Below, piece by piece: positions 1 to 7,513 of a DNA stretch of 64,000 bases (the first letter of the stretch is position 1; each line of letters begins with the position of its first letter). Made by a program: the position numbers and the translations under genes. This stretch comes from Bacteroidales bacterium (GTDB taxonomy: Bacteria; Bacteroidota; Bacteroidia; Bacteroidales; G3-4614), in assembly GCA_015061035.1 (NCBI GenBank), contig SUXK01000006.1, positions 26,424 to 90,423 on the forward strand, read 5' to 3'. The notes under the pieces were generated by a model, which ran no database searches, was not told where the DNA came from, and saw nothing but the letters and a program-made list of their open reading frames with translations.

Positions 1-3000
1 CTCCTCGGGGCGAATGTTCCCGGCAATCTTACGTGCCGACATTACACTCGCTTCATCGTTACGCTCCTTTGGTTGTGCCTCATCAATGAAGTGTAGAGGA
101 TTGCGCACACCTTGAATGTGGCTCGGTTGTAATTGTGTCGCATCAATAACTGCTACACGACCATTAGCAATAGTATCATCACTAAAACGGACTGAAACCT
201 CTTTACCTTGTACTGCTTGCAAAGGCTCTTGGCGGTCAATCTTATGCCCACTGACACGTCTGTAACCTCTTGCTCGTGCGTCTTGTGGAGTATCGTCCAC
301 CATATCAGGAACACCGTTGAGGGCTTCACGCTCTATACGTTCAGCCTCCTCACGTTCAGCACGTACTCTTTCTTCCTCTGCTTGACGCATAGCGTTCTCT
401 TCTGCAATAATACGATTACGTTCACTCTCCGCATTAACTCTTCTGCGGTTAGCGGTACCAGCAATTTGTTTCCATATCTCAAGTTCCTGCTGTGCCGCAT
501 CAATCGCCGCCTTGCGTTCTTTCTCGGCAACAATCTTCTCGGCAATGGTAGCACCGCCTTTCGACTTGGTTTTCTCCAATTTCTTCAAAGCAGCCTCTTT
601 GTCGGCAACCATTCCATCGGCTACGGTTTGTGCCATAGCCTCATCGCCCTCTGTTTGCTCTACAATAGCGTCCCAAGCGGTATCACTATCGGTCTGCTCA
701 TAAATTGGATTACCCTGTTCATCTTTTGGAATAAGTTCCAAGGCAGTAGGAGTTACGTCCGTCTCTCCCGAATTATTATCTTCATTTCTTGCTTCCTCAA
801 ACTGTATTAAACGCTCTTTGTTAGCCTCATCAACTTGTTGTTGAATAATCTCTTTAGCTAATGGGAATACATTTACTCCGTCCGATACATTCACTGTACC
901 GTCTCCATTATCTACAATACCCTGTTCATTGGCAACAACTTGCACCTGCATTACACCATTATCGCCGGCAATAGGATAAGTATCACCGGGATTAAAAGCA
1001 ACAACACCGTCAATCTTGTCGGCGGCTTCCTGTGCATATTGCTGACGGATAGCCTCTGCATTTATCTCTTTTTCAGTAGTAGGGTCTATTAACTCATCTA
1101 ATGCTGAAATTTCGTCCGATGAGATTTGTTCAAGAGTGCCAGTCTCTGCGTCACAAATAATAATACTTTTCTCTGAATTGCTTAAATCTATGCTACCATT
1201 TTCATTACGCAAAACATTTCCATTAACAATAAATACGTTTCTGTCATTGCGTTTTAAAGTTGCACCTTGCAGTAAACCTGATGCTTTATTAGTACGTTTA
1301 TCTATTAATATATTACTCTCTTCTATGCGTCCATCAATATCATCACGCACTCGCTGTATCATACCATCGTACACTTGTTTAGCGTTTAGGTAATCAATAA
1401 TAGTATTTGCTCTTTCAAAGTCGTTACTATTCTGTGCATTTTTAGCTTCGTTTAACCAATCCACAAAGTTTCCGTCAAGAGTCTCCTCGTTTGTTCCCAC
1501 AACAGAAATCATTCTCTGACGTTGATAGTCATACATATTCTTTGCATCGTTCATTTCCTGAGAAGTGTGTAGGTTATAACCTGTATTATACGACTCCTCT
1601 TGCTCCATATCAATCTCTGCCGAATAAAATTCGTCAAATGTGAAGTTATATGCTTGATGTATCTGCGAAGCATCAATTTCTTTTACTACTCCATTATGTA
1701 ATACATTAATTTTATTGTTGGCAGATTTTCCAATAATCTCTACAATATCGGTTTCATCTTCAAAAGGGCTTATTTCATCATCATTAAAATAAACTTCAGC
1801 AACATTAACATACCCCTGTTCTTTTCTACGTTTTTTTTCTGCTCTGTGCTCAGCTATTTTACTTGCACCTCCAAGTACGCTACCCATAAATAAACCTGCC
1901 TTTGCACCCTCCCAACCATTTTCGATTATCTCCGAAAGGGTAGGGTAATCCTTACTATCCTGATATATCATTGGAGTAATAGTTTGCAAAGCCTCTGCTG
2001 TAAACTCAGATGCACTTTCAGCTGCTATATCTGTTAGATATTCTTTTACATTTTTCCCATTCAGTAATTTACCACCGAGTTTTTTATTAGCTTTGATTAG
2101 AAGTTTTTCCAGTTCATTTTTAGCGATCTCATTATTACTAACAGCTTCTACAATATCTTTTGAAACTTTCTTTTTTGTTCCATTGAAAAGTTTTTTAGTA
2201 TATCTGTCAAATGGAATTTTCTCTGTAACATATTCAATAGATCCATCAGCGATACCGACTGCCCAAGTTTGTAAATTGCTTGCACCATTATTTCGAGCCT
2301 CTACCATTGAAGATCCCATTGTAGAAGCAGTAAGTCCTCCCATATTTGCGATGCCAATAAGGTTGGAGTATTTAGGATTTCTTGTAAAAAGACTTAATGC
2401 TATTGCTGAAGCACTACCTATCATTTGGGGAACTAATTCTCCAACCCATGCTCCAAATCCTTTAGTTGGTTTAGTCTTAGCAAGTTCTCTTGATGCTTCA
2501 TTAATCATTCTATCTCCCCAAGTATCCTTGCTTTCTTCTTCTAAAATACGTTTAGCTTTATCAATATCACCTCCTGCTTCTTTAATAGCATCGTTAATTC
2601 TTAATAAAGATTTCCTATGTTCGTAACCCTCTCCAACAATATTATATAATATGGCATCAGCTTTCTCTTCCGTTGAGCCATTTCTAATAAGATTTTGTTT
2701 AAATTCTATTTGTTTGTCGGGGTTGTTAAGGAGTTGACTACGCAACATTTCATTACCTTTACTATTGTCTTTGTCAACATAAGATGAAGTTTCATTAATA
2801 TCAATGCCTTTACTCTCAAGATCTGCAATCAAGTTAAGGGCATCCTTTTCATCTCTTGAACTTCCAGTAAAGATGTTTGCAACCTCTCCAGCAAAAGCTT
2901 TTATACCTTGCCATAAAGTATTACTACTTTGCTTAAAAGCAGGAACAAAACCCTCTATATATTCAGGCTCTTTAGGTAATTTAGGGTTATCAATTAAAAC

Positions 3001-3282
3001 CTTATTATTTGGCAACTCATATTGAGATGTAGTTGGTAATTGTGATTGTTTCAGTTCCTCATGTTGTGTTTCTTCCGAGCCAACTGATGAAAGTCTATTC
3101 TCGTATGAATTATAATCGCCAAGCCTAAAATTCCCTTTAGATGAGACCCAATCATAAAGTTCTTTTCTATTAGTTTTGTCGCTCATTTTCAAACTGAAAG
3201 TCTTCTCATCTCCTAAATCATCGGTTGAATAACCTTTGTTAATCAACGCTGTATATAGTTTCTTTAATTCTTTGTCATTCAT
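1..3282 (-). CDS. Large polyvalent phage protein with C-terminal DdrB/ParB-like domain (partial)
   Basis: The frame is open from an ATG at 3282 to the window edge, giving 1094 visible residues; the end is missing. The N-terminus (residues 1-70) carries the short repeats seen at the start of very large Bacteroidota phage proteins (KMSDKTNRKELYDW, then FRLGDYNSYENRL). Around residues 270-330 is a Gly/Ala-rich hydrophobic stretch (GELVPQMIGSASAIALSLF), and around 890-995 a Glu/Arg-rich coiled coil. The last 80 residues (VSVRFSDDTIANG, TQLQPSHIQG, AQPKERNDEAS, ARKIAGNIRPEE) resemble the DdrB-like ParB-superfamily domain of polyvalent proteins. It lies 5 bp behind the coiled-coil gene and is the third of three leftward genes. 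I infer a virion protein injected into the host, like T7 gp16, carrying enzyme domains at its end. The 3' end of the gene is visibly richer in G+C than the rest, suggesting mosaic origin. The family call is from memory of motifs. Confidence 0.75.
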   Translation of the reverse strand, partial: MNDKELKKLYTALINKGYSTDDLGDEKTFSLKMSDKTNRKELYDWVSSKGNFRLGDYNSYENRLSSVGSEETQHEELKQSQLPTTSQYELPNNKVLIDNPKLPKEPEYIEGFVPAFKQSSNTLWQGIKAFAGEVANIFTGSSRDEKDALNLIADLESKGIDINETSSYVDKDNSKGNEMLRSQLLNNPDKQIEFKQNLIRNGSTEEKADAILYNIVGEGYEHRKSLLRINDAIKEAGGDIDKAKRILEEESKDTWGDRMINEASRELAKTKPTKGFGAWVGELVPQMIGSASAIALSLFTRNPKYSNLIGIANMGGLTASTMGSSMVEARNNGASNLQTWAVGIADGSIEYVTEKIPFDRYTKKLFNGTKKKVSKDIVEAVSNNEIAKNELEKLLIKANKKLGGKLLNGKNVKEYLTDIAAESASEFTAEALQTITPMIYQDSKDYPTLSEIIENGWEGAKAGLFMGSVLGGASKIAEHRAEKKRRKEQGYVNVAEVYFNDDEISPFEDETDIVEIIGKSANNKINVLHNGVVKEIDASQIHQAYNFTFDEFYSAEIDMEQEESYNTGYNLHTSQEMNDAKNMYDYQRQRMISVVGTNEETLDGNFVDWLNEAKNAQNSNDFERANTIIDYLNAKQVYDGMIQRVRDDIDGRIEESNILIDKRTNKASGLLQGATLKRNDRNVFIVNGNVLRNENGSIDLSNSEKSIIICDAETGTLEQISSDEISALDELIDPTTEKEINAEAIRQQYAQEAADKIDGVVAFNPGDTYPIAGDNGVMQVQVVANEQGIVDNGDGTVNVSDGVNVFPLAKEIIQQQVDEANKERLIQFEEARNEDNNSGETDVTPTALELIPKDEQGNPIYEQTDSDTAWDAIVEQTEGDEAMAQTVADGMVADKEAALKKLEKTKSKGGATIAEKIVAEKERKAAIDAAQQELEIWKQIAGTANRRRVNAESERNRIIAEENAMRQAEEERVRAEREEAERIEREALNGVPDMVDDTPQDARARGYRRVSGHKIDRQEPLQAVQGKEVSVRFSDDTIANGRVAVIDATQLQPSHIQGVRNPLHFIDEAQPKERNDEASVMSARKIAGNIRPEE

Positions 3283-3287
3283 AGTAT

Positions 3288-4427
3288 TTACCAATCAGTT
3301 GTATTATTAGAAGGATTTCCCCAACCTAAACTTTGATTTGAGTCATCATTAATCTCACTTGTCATAGTGGCTGGGTCAATAGTAGAAAGTGTGAGCATAA
3401 TCTGTGAGGCTCTTGGAGATTTGTGCCAGTTTTGTTTAACAAAATCGTCTTTTTCTTTCTGTGTTTTATGTTTTGGTACTCTTGGATTATTATTTTTATC
3501 TTCATTGTAGGCTTTGACCATATCTTCGTAGAGTACATCATATACTTGTTGCATTGAGCCTTTCCAAACATTTTCATAAATGCTTACTTGATTTCCTTTT
3601 CCGTCTGCAAAGCCAAGTTGCTTACCACGAACACCACGTGCTGTCCTTGCTTTTGCTTCTTCTTTTCTAATTTCTATATTGGCGTTGTGCATTCGTTTAT
3701 TTTCTTCAAAGGTTTGTTGCCAACGTCTGTCTGCTTCCTCATCACGATCTTTTCGGTATTCCTGTTCTTTCTTGTAGCGTTCATCTGCTATCAGCTCACG
3801 CTCGTTACGATGCTCAATGTTTTCTTTATATCTTGTATCTTCTTTTTCTTTATCTTCATTTCTATACCTGATTGCCTCATCAAGTCGCATAGCATCTTCC
3901 ATATCCTTATATCTTTCTTTTTGTTCTTGGATATAGCGGTTATAATAGTCCTCCCATCTTTTTCTTGTATTTTCGGTTCTTGTGCTGTCTCCCGTATAAC
4001 TATTTTGAGCACCTTTTGTCGTGGCTACCAAGTTAGCAATAGCAGATATGCCATCAGATAATTTTGCTAAAATCATATCGCGTCTTGCTTTTTTAGCCAT
4101 TTTTTCAGTTTCTTGCTGTCTCTCATCTTGTAGTTGTTTATACATATCTGTATATGTAAGAGATTTATCCGTCATTCCTTCAGTTGCGGTATTGGGAATA
4201 GAATTCGTAGGAGAAGTAGGGGCTGGTGTAGTCCCTTTGATTAGAGATTTAATCCCTAATTTATCCCCTGTATTCCTTACTGAGTACTGAACTTTATTTT
4301 TGGCATTTTGTGCTACTTCTACTGCTTTATCTCCTACAGTTTTAACCAAATTATTATAATTAGTCGATGATGTAGGTGAGAAATCATTATTACCTGTAAA
4401 TAAAATTTTATCTTTTGTTTTGCTCAT
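3288..4427 (-). CDS. Phage coiled-coil protein, putative ejection (internal virion) protein
   Basis: 379 residues with no known enzyme motif. Residues 1-90 are polar and Ser/Thr/Pro-rich. Residues 95-150 include a short Ala-rich segment (ILAKLSDGISAIANLVATT). Residues 150-270 are an almost unbroken charged helix full of Glu, Arg, Lys and Tyr (RYKEN, ERELIADERYKKEQ), typical of a long coiled coil. A globular tail follows and ends NPSNNTTDW. No signal peptide or clear membrane span is visible. It sits 27 bp after the small Gly/Ala-rich gene and 5 bp before the giant polyvalent gene. The small, medium, very large order is that of T7-type internal virion genes (gp14, gp15, gp16); the role is inferred from order and composition only. 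Confidence 0.65.
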   Translation of the reverse strand: MSKTKDKILFTGNNDFSPTSSTNYNNLVKTVGDKAVEVAQNAKNKVQYSVRNTGDKLGIKSLIKGTTPAPTSPTNSIPNTATEGMTDKSLTYTDMYKQLQDERQQETEKMAKKARRDMILAKLSDGISAIANLVATTKGAQNSYTGDSTRTENTRKRWEDYYNRYIQEQKERYKDMEDAMRLDEAIRYRNEDKEKEDTRYKENIEHRNERELIADERYKKEQEYRKDRDEEADRRWQQTFEENKRMHNANIEIRKEEAKARTARGVRGKQLGFADGKGNQVSIYENVWKGSMQQVYDVLYEDMVKAYNEDKNNNPRVPKHKTQKEKDDFVKQNWHKSPRASQIMLTLSTIDPATMTSEINDDSNQSLGWGNPSNNTTDW

Positions 4428-4454
4428 GGGAAATTACATTAGAAATTGCCGATA

Positions 4455-4925
4455 TTACATTTTAGCTACTGCCGATGCAACACCTGCAGTAGCATTTGCT
4501 ATTTGTTGTGCTTTATTCAATTGGATTTGATTTAGTTGAGATTGATAATTGTCATCTCTATCCATATAGATTTGTTCGATGTTATCTTTCCTTGCTACAT
4601 TATCAGCTATAATTTGAGAAGTTACATCACCTATAATAGAGTTGTTTCGTGCTTTCTCAACAGCTACAGCACTTGCTGGAGTACCCATAACGGCTGCAAC
4701 TCCTTCTGCTTGTTTGTTTCTTTCTTTTATGAAATCTCTTGTTTTGTTTAGCATTCGGATTGCATCTGCTCTTTGTGTCGCATCTTCATTATATCTTCTA
4801 TTATACCATGCTTCATTTTTCTCTTGTTGTTTCTTTATATTATCTTCGGCTTGTCGTGCTGCTTTTGCACCCATTATACCACCGAAAATACTACTACCAA
4901 TACCTAAAAGTGTTCCAAGTGCCAT
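4455..4925 (-). CDS. Small Gly/Ala-rich phage protein, putative internal virion or DNA ejection protein
   Basis: 156 residues. The N-terminus is a glycine-zipper-like hydrophobic stretch (LGTLLGIGSSIFGGIMGAKAA), followed by a charged helix (residues 25-75), a small-residue segment (VAAVMGTPASAVAVEKARNN), a second helix, and an Ala-rich hydrophobic end (IANATAGVASAVAKM). Helical proteins with Gly/Ala-rich membrane-active ends are typical of phage ejection or pilot proteins such as T7 gp14. It is the first gene of the leftward cluster and has a divergent gene upstream. No sequence family is firmly recognised. A microvirus pilot protein is an alternative, but the giant polyvalent gene downstream does not fit a microvirus. 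Confidence 0.65.
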   Translation of the reverse strand: MALGTLLGIGSSIFGGIMGAKAARQAEDNIKKQQEKNEAWYNRRYNEDATQRADAIRMLNKTRDFIKERNKQAEGVAAVMGTPASAVAVEKARNNSIIGDVTSQIIADNVARKDNIEQIYMDRDDNYQSQLNQIQLNKAQQIANATAGVASAVAKM

Positions 4926-4976
4926 AATTATTTATTAATTATTAAAAGTTATAAAACTGCAACTAAGATAAAGAGA

Positions 4977-4984
4977 TAATTTTG
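4977..4984 (+). promoter_or_regulatory. Bacteroidota -7 element before the small phage gene
   Basis: TAATTTTG matches TAnnTTTG and ends 33 bp before the ATG at 5018. No good -33 TTTG is visible. If used, transcription would begin near 4990. That favours the ATG at 5018 over the upstream in-frame TTG (4982) and ATG (4988). Confidence 0.45.
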
Positions 4985-5017
4985 CACATGCGGTTTAACT
5001 TTTTACTTTTAAAGTTT

Positions 5018-5302
5018 ATGGCAATAGGGAAAAAAACAGGAGGAAGAAAAGCAGGGACACCCAATAAAACATCTGCAATTGTGAGAAAAGCAATAGCAGA
5101 TGCAGTAGATGATTATTTTAATTCTCATACATTTATTGAAGATCTTGCTGATTTGGACAGTAAAGATAGAATAACAGCAATGGAGAAACTTGCAGCTTAT
5201 GTATTACCAAAACTACAAGCGACAAATCTTGATATAACATCTTCAACCGAAAAAACAATTGAAGATAAATTGATTGAACTTTCAAATGAAGATGAAGAAT
5301 AA
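5018..5302 (+). CDS. Small phage-type protein with GGRKAGTPNK motif (terminase-small-subunit-like or DNA-binding)
   Basis: 94 residues from ATG 5018. The N-terminus is Lys/Gly-rich (MAIGKKTGGRKAGTPNKTS), followed by helices with a conserved-looking segment (LDSKDRITAMEKLAAYVLPKLQ) and an acidic tail. This layout recurs in small proteins of Bacteroidota prophages, sometimes placed like a terminase small subunit. I recognise the pattern but not a firm Pfam family. In-frame starts at 4982 and 4988 would overlap or closely follow the -7 element, so 5018 is preferred. It is divergent from the virion-like genes and is followed by a strong terminator at 5368. The function is uncertain. Confidence 0.6.
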   Translation: MAIGKKTGGRKAGTPNKTSAIVRKAIADAVDDYFNSHTFIEDLADLDSKDRITAMEKLAAYVLPKLQATNLDITSSTEKTIEDKLIELSNEDEE

Positions 5303-5367
5303 TCTAAACCCCTCTACTTTAGACGCAGAGGTTAATTGCCCATAATGATATAAATACAGTTTGTTTG

Positions 5368-5398
5368 AGCGGTGTTCAGTGATGAACATCGCTTTTTT
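5368..5398 (+). terminator. Rho-independent terminator of the small phage gene
   Basis: AGCGGTGTTCA pairs with TGAACATCGCT (one G-T wobble) across a GTGA tetraloop and runs into six T. It lies 65 bp after the stop codon at 5302. Confidence 0.85.
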
Positions 5399-5543
5399 AT
5401 GCTTCCATACATTTCTTCGGATTTCCTCCGAAAAATTCCGAAGTTATAACTATTATTGTACAATTATACCTCATTTCTTCAGAAGAAATACCCTATTATT
5501 GTACATTTATTATAATAATTGTACATTTATAGCCCTTTTCTTC

Positions 5544-5565
5544 GGATTTCTTCGGAAATCCTTTT
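5544..5565 (+). terminator. UUCG-tetraloop hairpin with short T tail
   Basis: GGATTTC and GAAATCC form a perfect 7-bp stem closed by TTCG and are followed by TTTT. It is terminator-like in the plus direction, as a second stop after 5398 or the end of an unseen small RNA. Confidence 0.5.
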
Positions 5566-5631
5566 ATATTATTCATATATACTTCGTATATATTTCATAA
5601 TATAATATATATATATACTACATCAACTGCG

Positions 5632-5647
5632 CGTGCGTACACGCACG
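5632..5647. repeat. G+C-rich palindrome; half repeated upstream of the integrase
   Basis: CGTGCGT-AC-ACGCACG is a perfect inverted repeat in a very AT-rich stretch and is followed after a few bases by a run of T. Its left half plus three bases (CGTGCGTACA) recurs at 7425-7434, so the two copies flank the integrase. It may be an integrase/excisionase arm site or a terminator stem. Confidence 0.5.
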
Positions 5648-5669
5648 TGAGAAATTTTTTTTTAAGGAT

Positions 5670-5714
5670 TTAATAAAAAGAGAAAGCCCACAAAGAGAAA
5701 CTCCTTGCAGGCTT
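5670..5714 (-). terminator. Weak terminator after the integrase
   Basis: Read on the minus strand, AAGCC and GGCTT pair around a loop of about 20 bases and are followed by TTTCTCTTTTTATT. The stem is short, so this is tentative. Confidence 0.35.
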
Positions 5715-5743
5715 GCATCATATTCGTGGCTTCACTAAAAAGG

Positions 5744-7222
5744 TCAGAAACCCTTTCCTTTCTGTCGTTGGTACACCACAGTTTGGTTCTTGTCGAGATT
5801 GACGATTTTAAACATCACGATTGAGCGGTTGGGAATATCCTCAGGAAGCATAGTAACGAGCCGGGCAATAACCTCATCCACGTTGTTGAAGCCTACGTCC
5901 GTCAGTTCTGCCACGTTCTGCCCATTGTGATATGCGGCAGCGTTCACCATAAAGCGATACGACAATCTAAAATGTGTATCCTCCTGTTTCTGCTCTCTGG
6001 TCGAAGTCTTGCCAGAGAAGAATATGAAGTCAATCACTTTGTCGTTCAACTCCCATGCAGGAGAAAAATCAATCTTAATATATCCACGTGTAACCTTGTG
6101 TCCGCTACTATGGTTCATCGCAAAAGCCACGTCCGATATAGAGGCACGGACATCGTTCTGCGCCACAGTTCCCCAAGTGTGCCTAAACGTATAGACCGAA
6201 TACCAATCCTCTTTCGGTAGTTCCATTGCTTTACAAATCTGCTTGATGCCACTATTAGCGTTCGCATTGAAACTGTCTGATGTCCCCATGCGTTGATAGA
6301 AGTTGAACAGACGTTCGCTGTCTGTCGTGTTAAGATACTTATCAAACAACGGCTGAATTATTGCAGGCACACGCATTTCCATATACGCACCATCAGAACG
6401 GCTCTTGCGAGTCTTTGCACGTTGGTAACGAATGATACCGTTCTCATAGTCTTTCTTCCGCAGGTTATACAGATCCACAGTGTTGATGCCTGCCAGGCAA
6501 AGCACCATCATAGCAATATCACGTCCGAACTCCGTCAATGGGAACTTCATCTTGCTGTCGGGGAGAGGGAACGAGAAGAATGCTCGGCACGCTTCGGGAG
6601 TAATGGCAAGTTTCTCCGCCTTATCAGCAGAGGGGATTTCCACCTTAACCCACGGATTAGTCTTGATGCGGATAAGTCCAGTATCATAGTCGTTGTACTC
6701 CAACTGCGCGGCCTTGAACACCTGTCGCATACAGATAGGGTACATTTCTTTTGCTCTATGCGTACTCTCTAATGACTTAATCCATCTATTCATCAATTGT
6801 GAAGTGAAGTGAGAAAACATCACTTTAGTAGTGCCGCAAAATCGCTCAAGGTGTTGCAATGCCAATTTATAGTTTTTAGCATTTCTCTCTTGCCCATTGT
6901 CAATCATACGAGCAATGTGCGTACGAGCGTAGTCCGAGAAGCAAATATCATCATTGCCATAAGTCAGGAACTCCGCAATCTCCTTTGCGGTCCAAAGCTC
7001 AATCTCTTTTCTGTTTAGTCGTTCATTGAACTCTAAAATCTTCTGCGTACAGTATTGAAGTACGTAGGGGTCTTTAATCTCGTTAGTCTTGGTCAGTTCC
7101 TTTTTAGTAACCATCTTGTCTGTTTTGATGAACGAAGAAAGGCGATGATGTGTTACCCTGATATATACAGGGTAAAAACCGTCAGCTCTTGCTGTTCTTA
7201 CTACTGCTTTCAATGTTGCCAT
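5744..7222 (-). CDS. Tyrosine-type site-specific integrase, Bacteroidota element type
   Basis: 492 residues. There is an N-terminal arm-binding region (1-90), a SAM-like core-binding domain (about 95-195) and a catalytic domain (205-385). Visible catalytic positions are the beta-hairpin Lys in RAKTRK (K270), R347 and H348 in YTFRHTW, H371 in MNHSSGHK and the nucleophile Tyr381 in RGYI. The box I Arg of the family is replaced by Asn247 (AGINTVDL), and the first His of HxxR by Tyr344. IntDOT of the Bacteroides element CTnDOT also lacks the box I Arg, so activity is plausible. A tail of about 100 residues follows the nucleophile. The gene lies at the host border of the element with its 5' end toward ppdK, so it should recombine at a site near 7223-7510. 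It is visibly richer in G+C than its surroundings, a sign of transfer. Confidence 0.9.
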   Translation of the reverse strand: MATLKAVVRTARADGFYPVYIRVTHHRLSSFIKTDKMVTKKELTKTNEIKDPYVLQYCTQKILEFNERLNRKEIELWTAKEIAEFLTYGNDDICFSDYARTHIARMIDNGQERNAKNYKLALQHLERFCGTTKVMFSHFTSQLMNRWIKSLESTHRAKEMYPICMRQVFKAAQLEYNDYDTGLIRIKTNPWVKVEIPSADKAEKLAITPEACRAFFSFPLPDSKMKFPLTEFGRDIAMMVLCLAGINTVDLYNLRKKDYENGIIRYQRAKTRKSRSDGAYMEMRVPAIIQPLFDKYLNTTDSERLFNFYQRMGTSDSFNANANSGIKQICKAMELPKEDWYSVYTFRHTWGTVAQNDVRASISDVAFAMNHSSGHKVTRGYIKIDFSPAWELNDKVIDFIFFSGKTSTREQKQEDTHFRLSYRFMVNAAAYHNGQNVAELTDVGFNNVDEVIARLVTMLPEDIPNRSIVMFKIVNLDKNQTVVYQRQKGKGF

Positions 7223-7334
7223 GTTTGTTATTTTTAATTGTTAATCATAAACTGTGTTCCAAAGTGTTTGTATCGTGTTCCAATAGGTTGAGACATGTTT
7301 TATCATAATTTGCTCATATCTCGGCAATACCATT

Positions 7335-7355
7335 TGTACAACACCTGTACAACAC
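7335..7355. repeat. Tandem repeat upstream of integrase, candidate Int arm sites
   Basis: TGTACAACAC occurs at 7335-7344 and again at 7346-7355 and is followed by TGTTGTA, which is the inverse of its TACAACA part. Such short direct and inverted repeats next to an integrase start are typical arm-type binding or autoregulatory sites. No protein-binding evidence is available. Confidence 0.45.
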
Positions 7356-7444
7356 TGTTGTAAAAACCAGCTAACTATTGTATAACATTTGCGTTCATTC
7401 TGCACATTTTTTGAGCAAAATGCTCGTGCGTACATTATATAATA

Positions 7445-7483
7445 TAGGCGGTAAGCCTCTGTATTTGAAAAGCCTACCGCCTA
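7445..7483 (-). terminator. Terminator hairpin after ppdK; possible integration target
   Basis: TAGGCGGTA (7445-7453) pairs perfectly with TACCGCCTA (7475-7483). On the minus strand it lies about 30 bp after the ppdK stop codon and is followed by an AT-rich tail rather than a clean T run. CGTGCGTACA (7425-7434) lies just beyond. The attachment site probably lies in or next to this stretch. Confidence 0.55.
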
Positions 7484-7513
7484 ACTATCTAAGTATCAGT
7501 CATAATACTTGTT

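Larger units (their letters stand above)
5303..5743. other. Non-coding, palindrome-rich block between phage gene and integrase
   Basis: About 440 bp without a credible gene. Besides the terminators it holds three copies of ATTGTACA (5455-5462, 5498-5505, 5518-5525), a hairpin TTCGGA/TCCGAA (5416-5432), a perfect inverted repeat ATTTCTTC-A-GAAGAAAT (5473-5489), a very AT-rich stretch with TATATA runs (5565-5622) and a G+C-rich palindrome at 5632. This density is typical of a regulatory, replication or recombination region of a mobile element. Which of these it is cannot be told from the sequence. Confidence 0.6.

Noticed and set aside
208-810. 200-residue plus-strand reading frame
   Set aside because: Antisense to the polyvalent phage gene, with no signal or motif; it is a shadow frame.
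4982-5017. Upstream start (TTG 4982 or ATG 4988) for the small phage gene
   Set aside because: These overlap or immediately follow the -7 element TAATTTTG; the GKKTGGR region aligns better with ATG 5018.
5449-5530. Three ATTGTACA repeats as a CRISPR array
   Set aside because: Repeats are 8 bp with spacings of 43 and 20 bp, no constant repeat length, no cas genes.
7241-7435. 64-residue minus-strand frame upstream of the integrase
   Set aside because: Composition is irregular and it covers the repeats at 7335-7355; more likely att and regulatory DNA.
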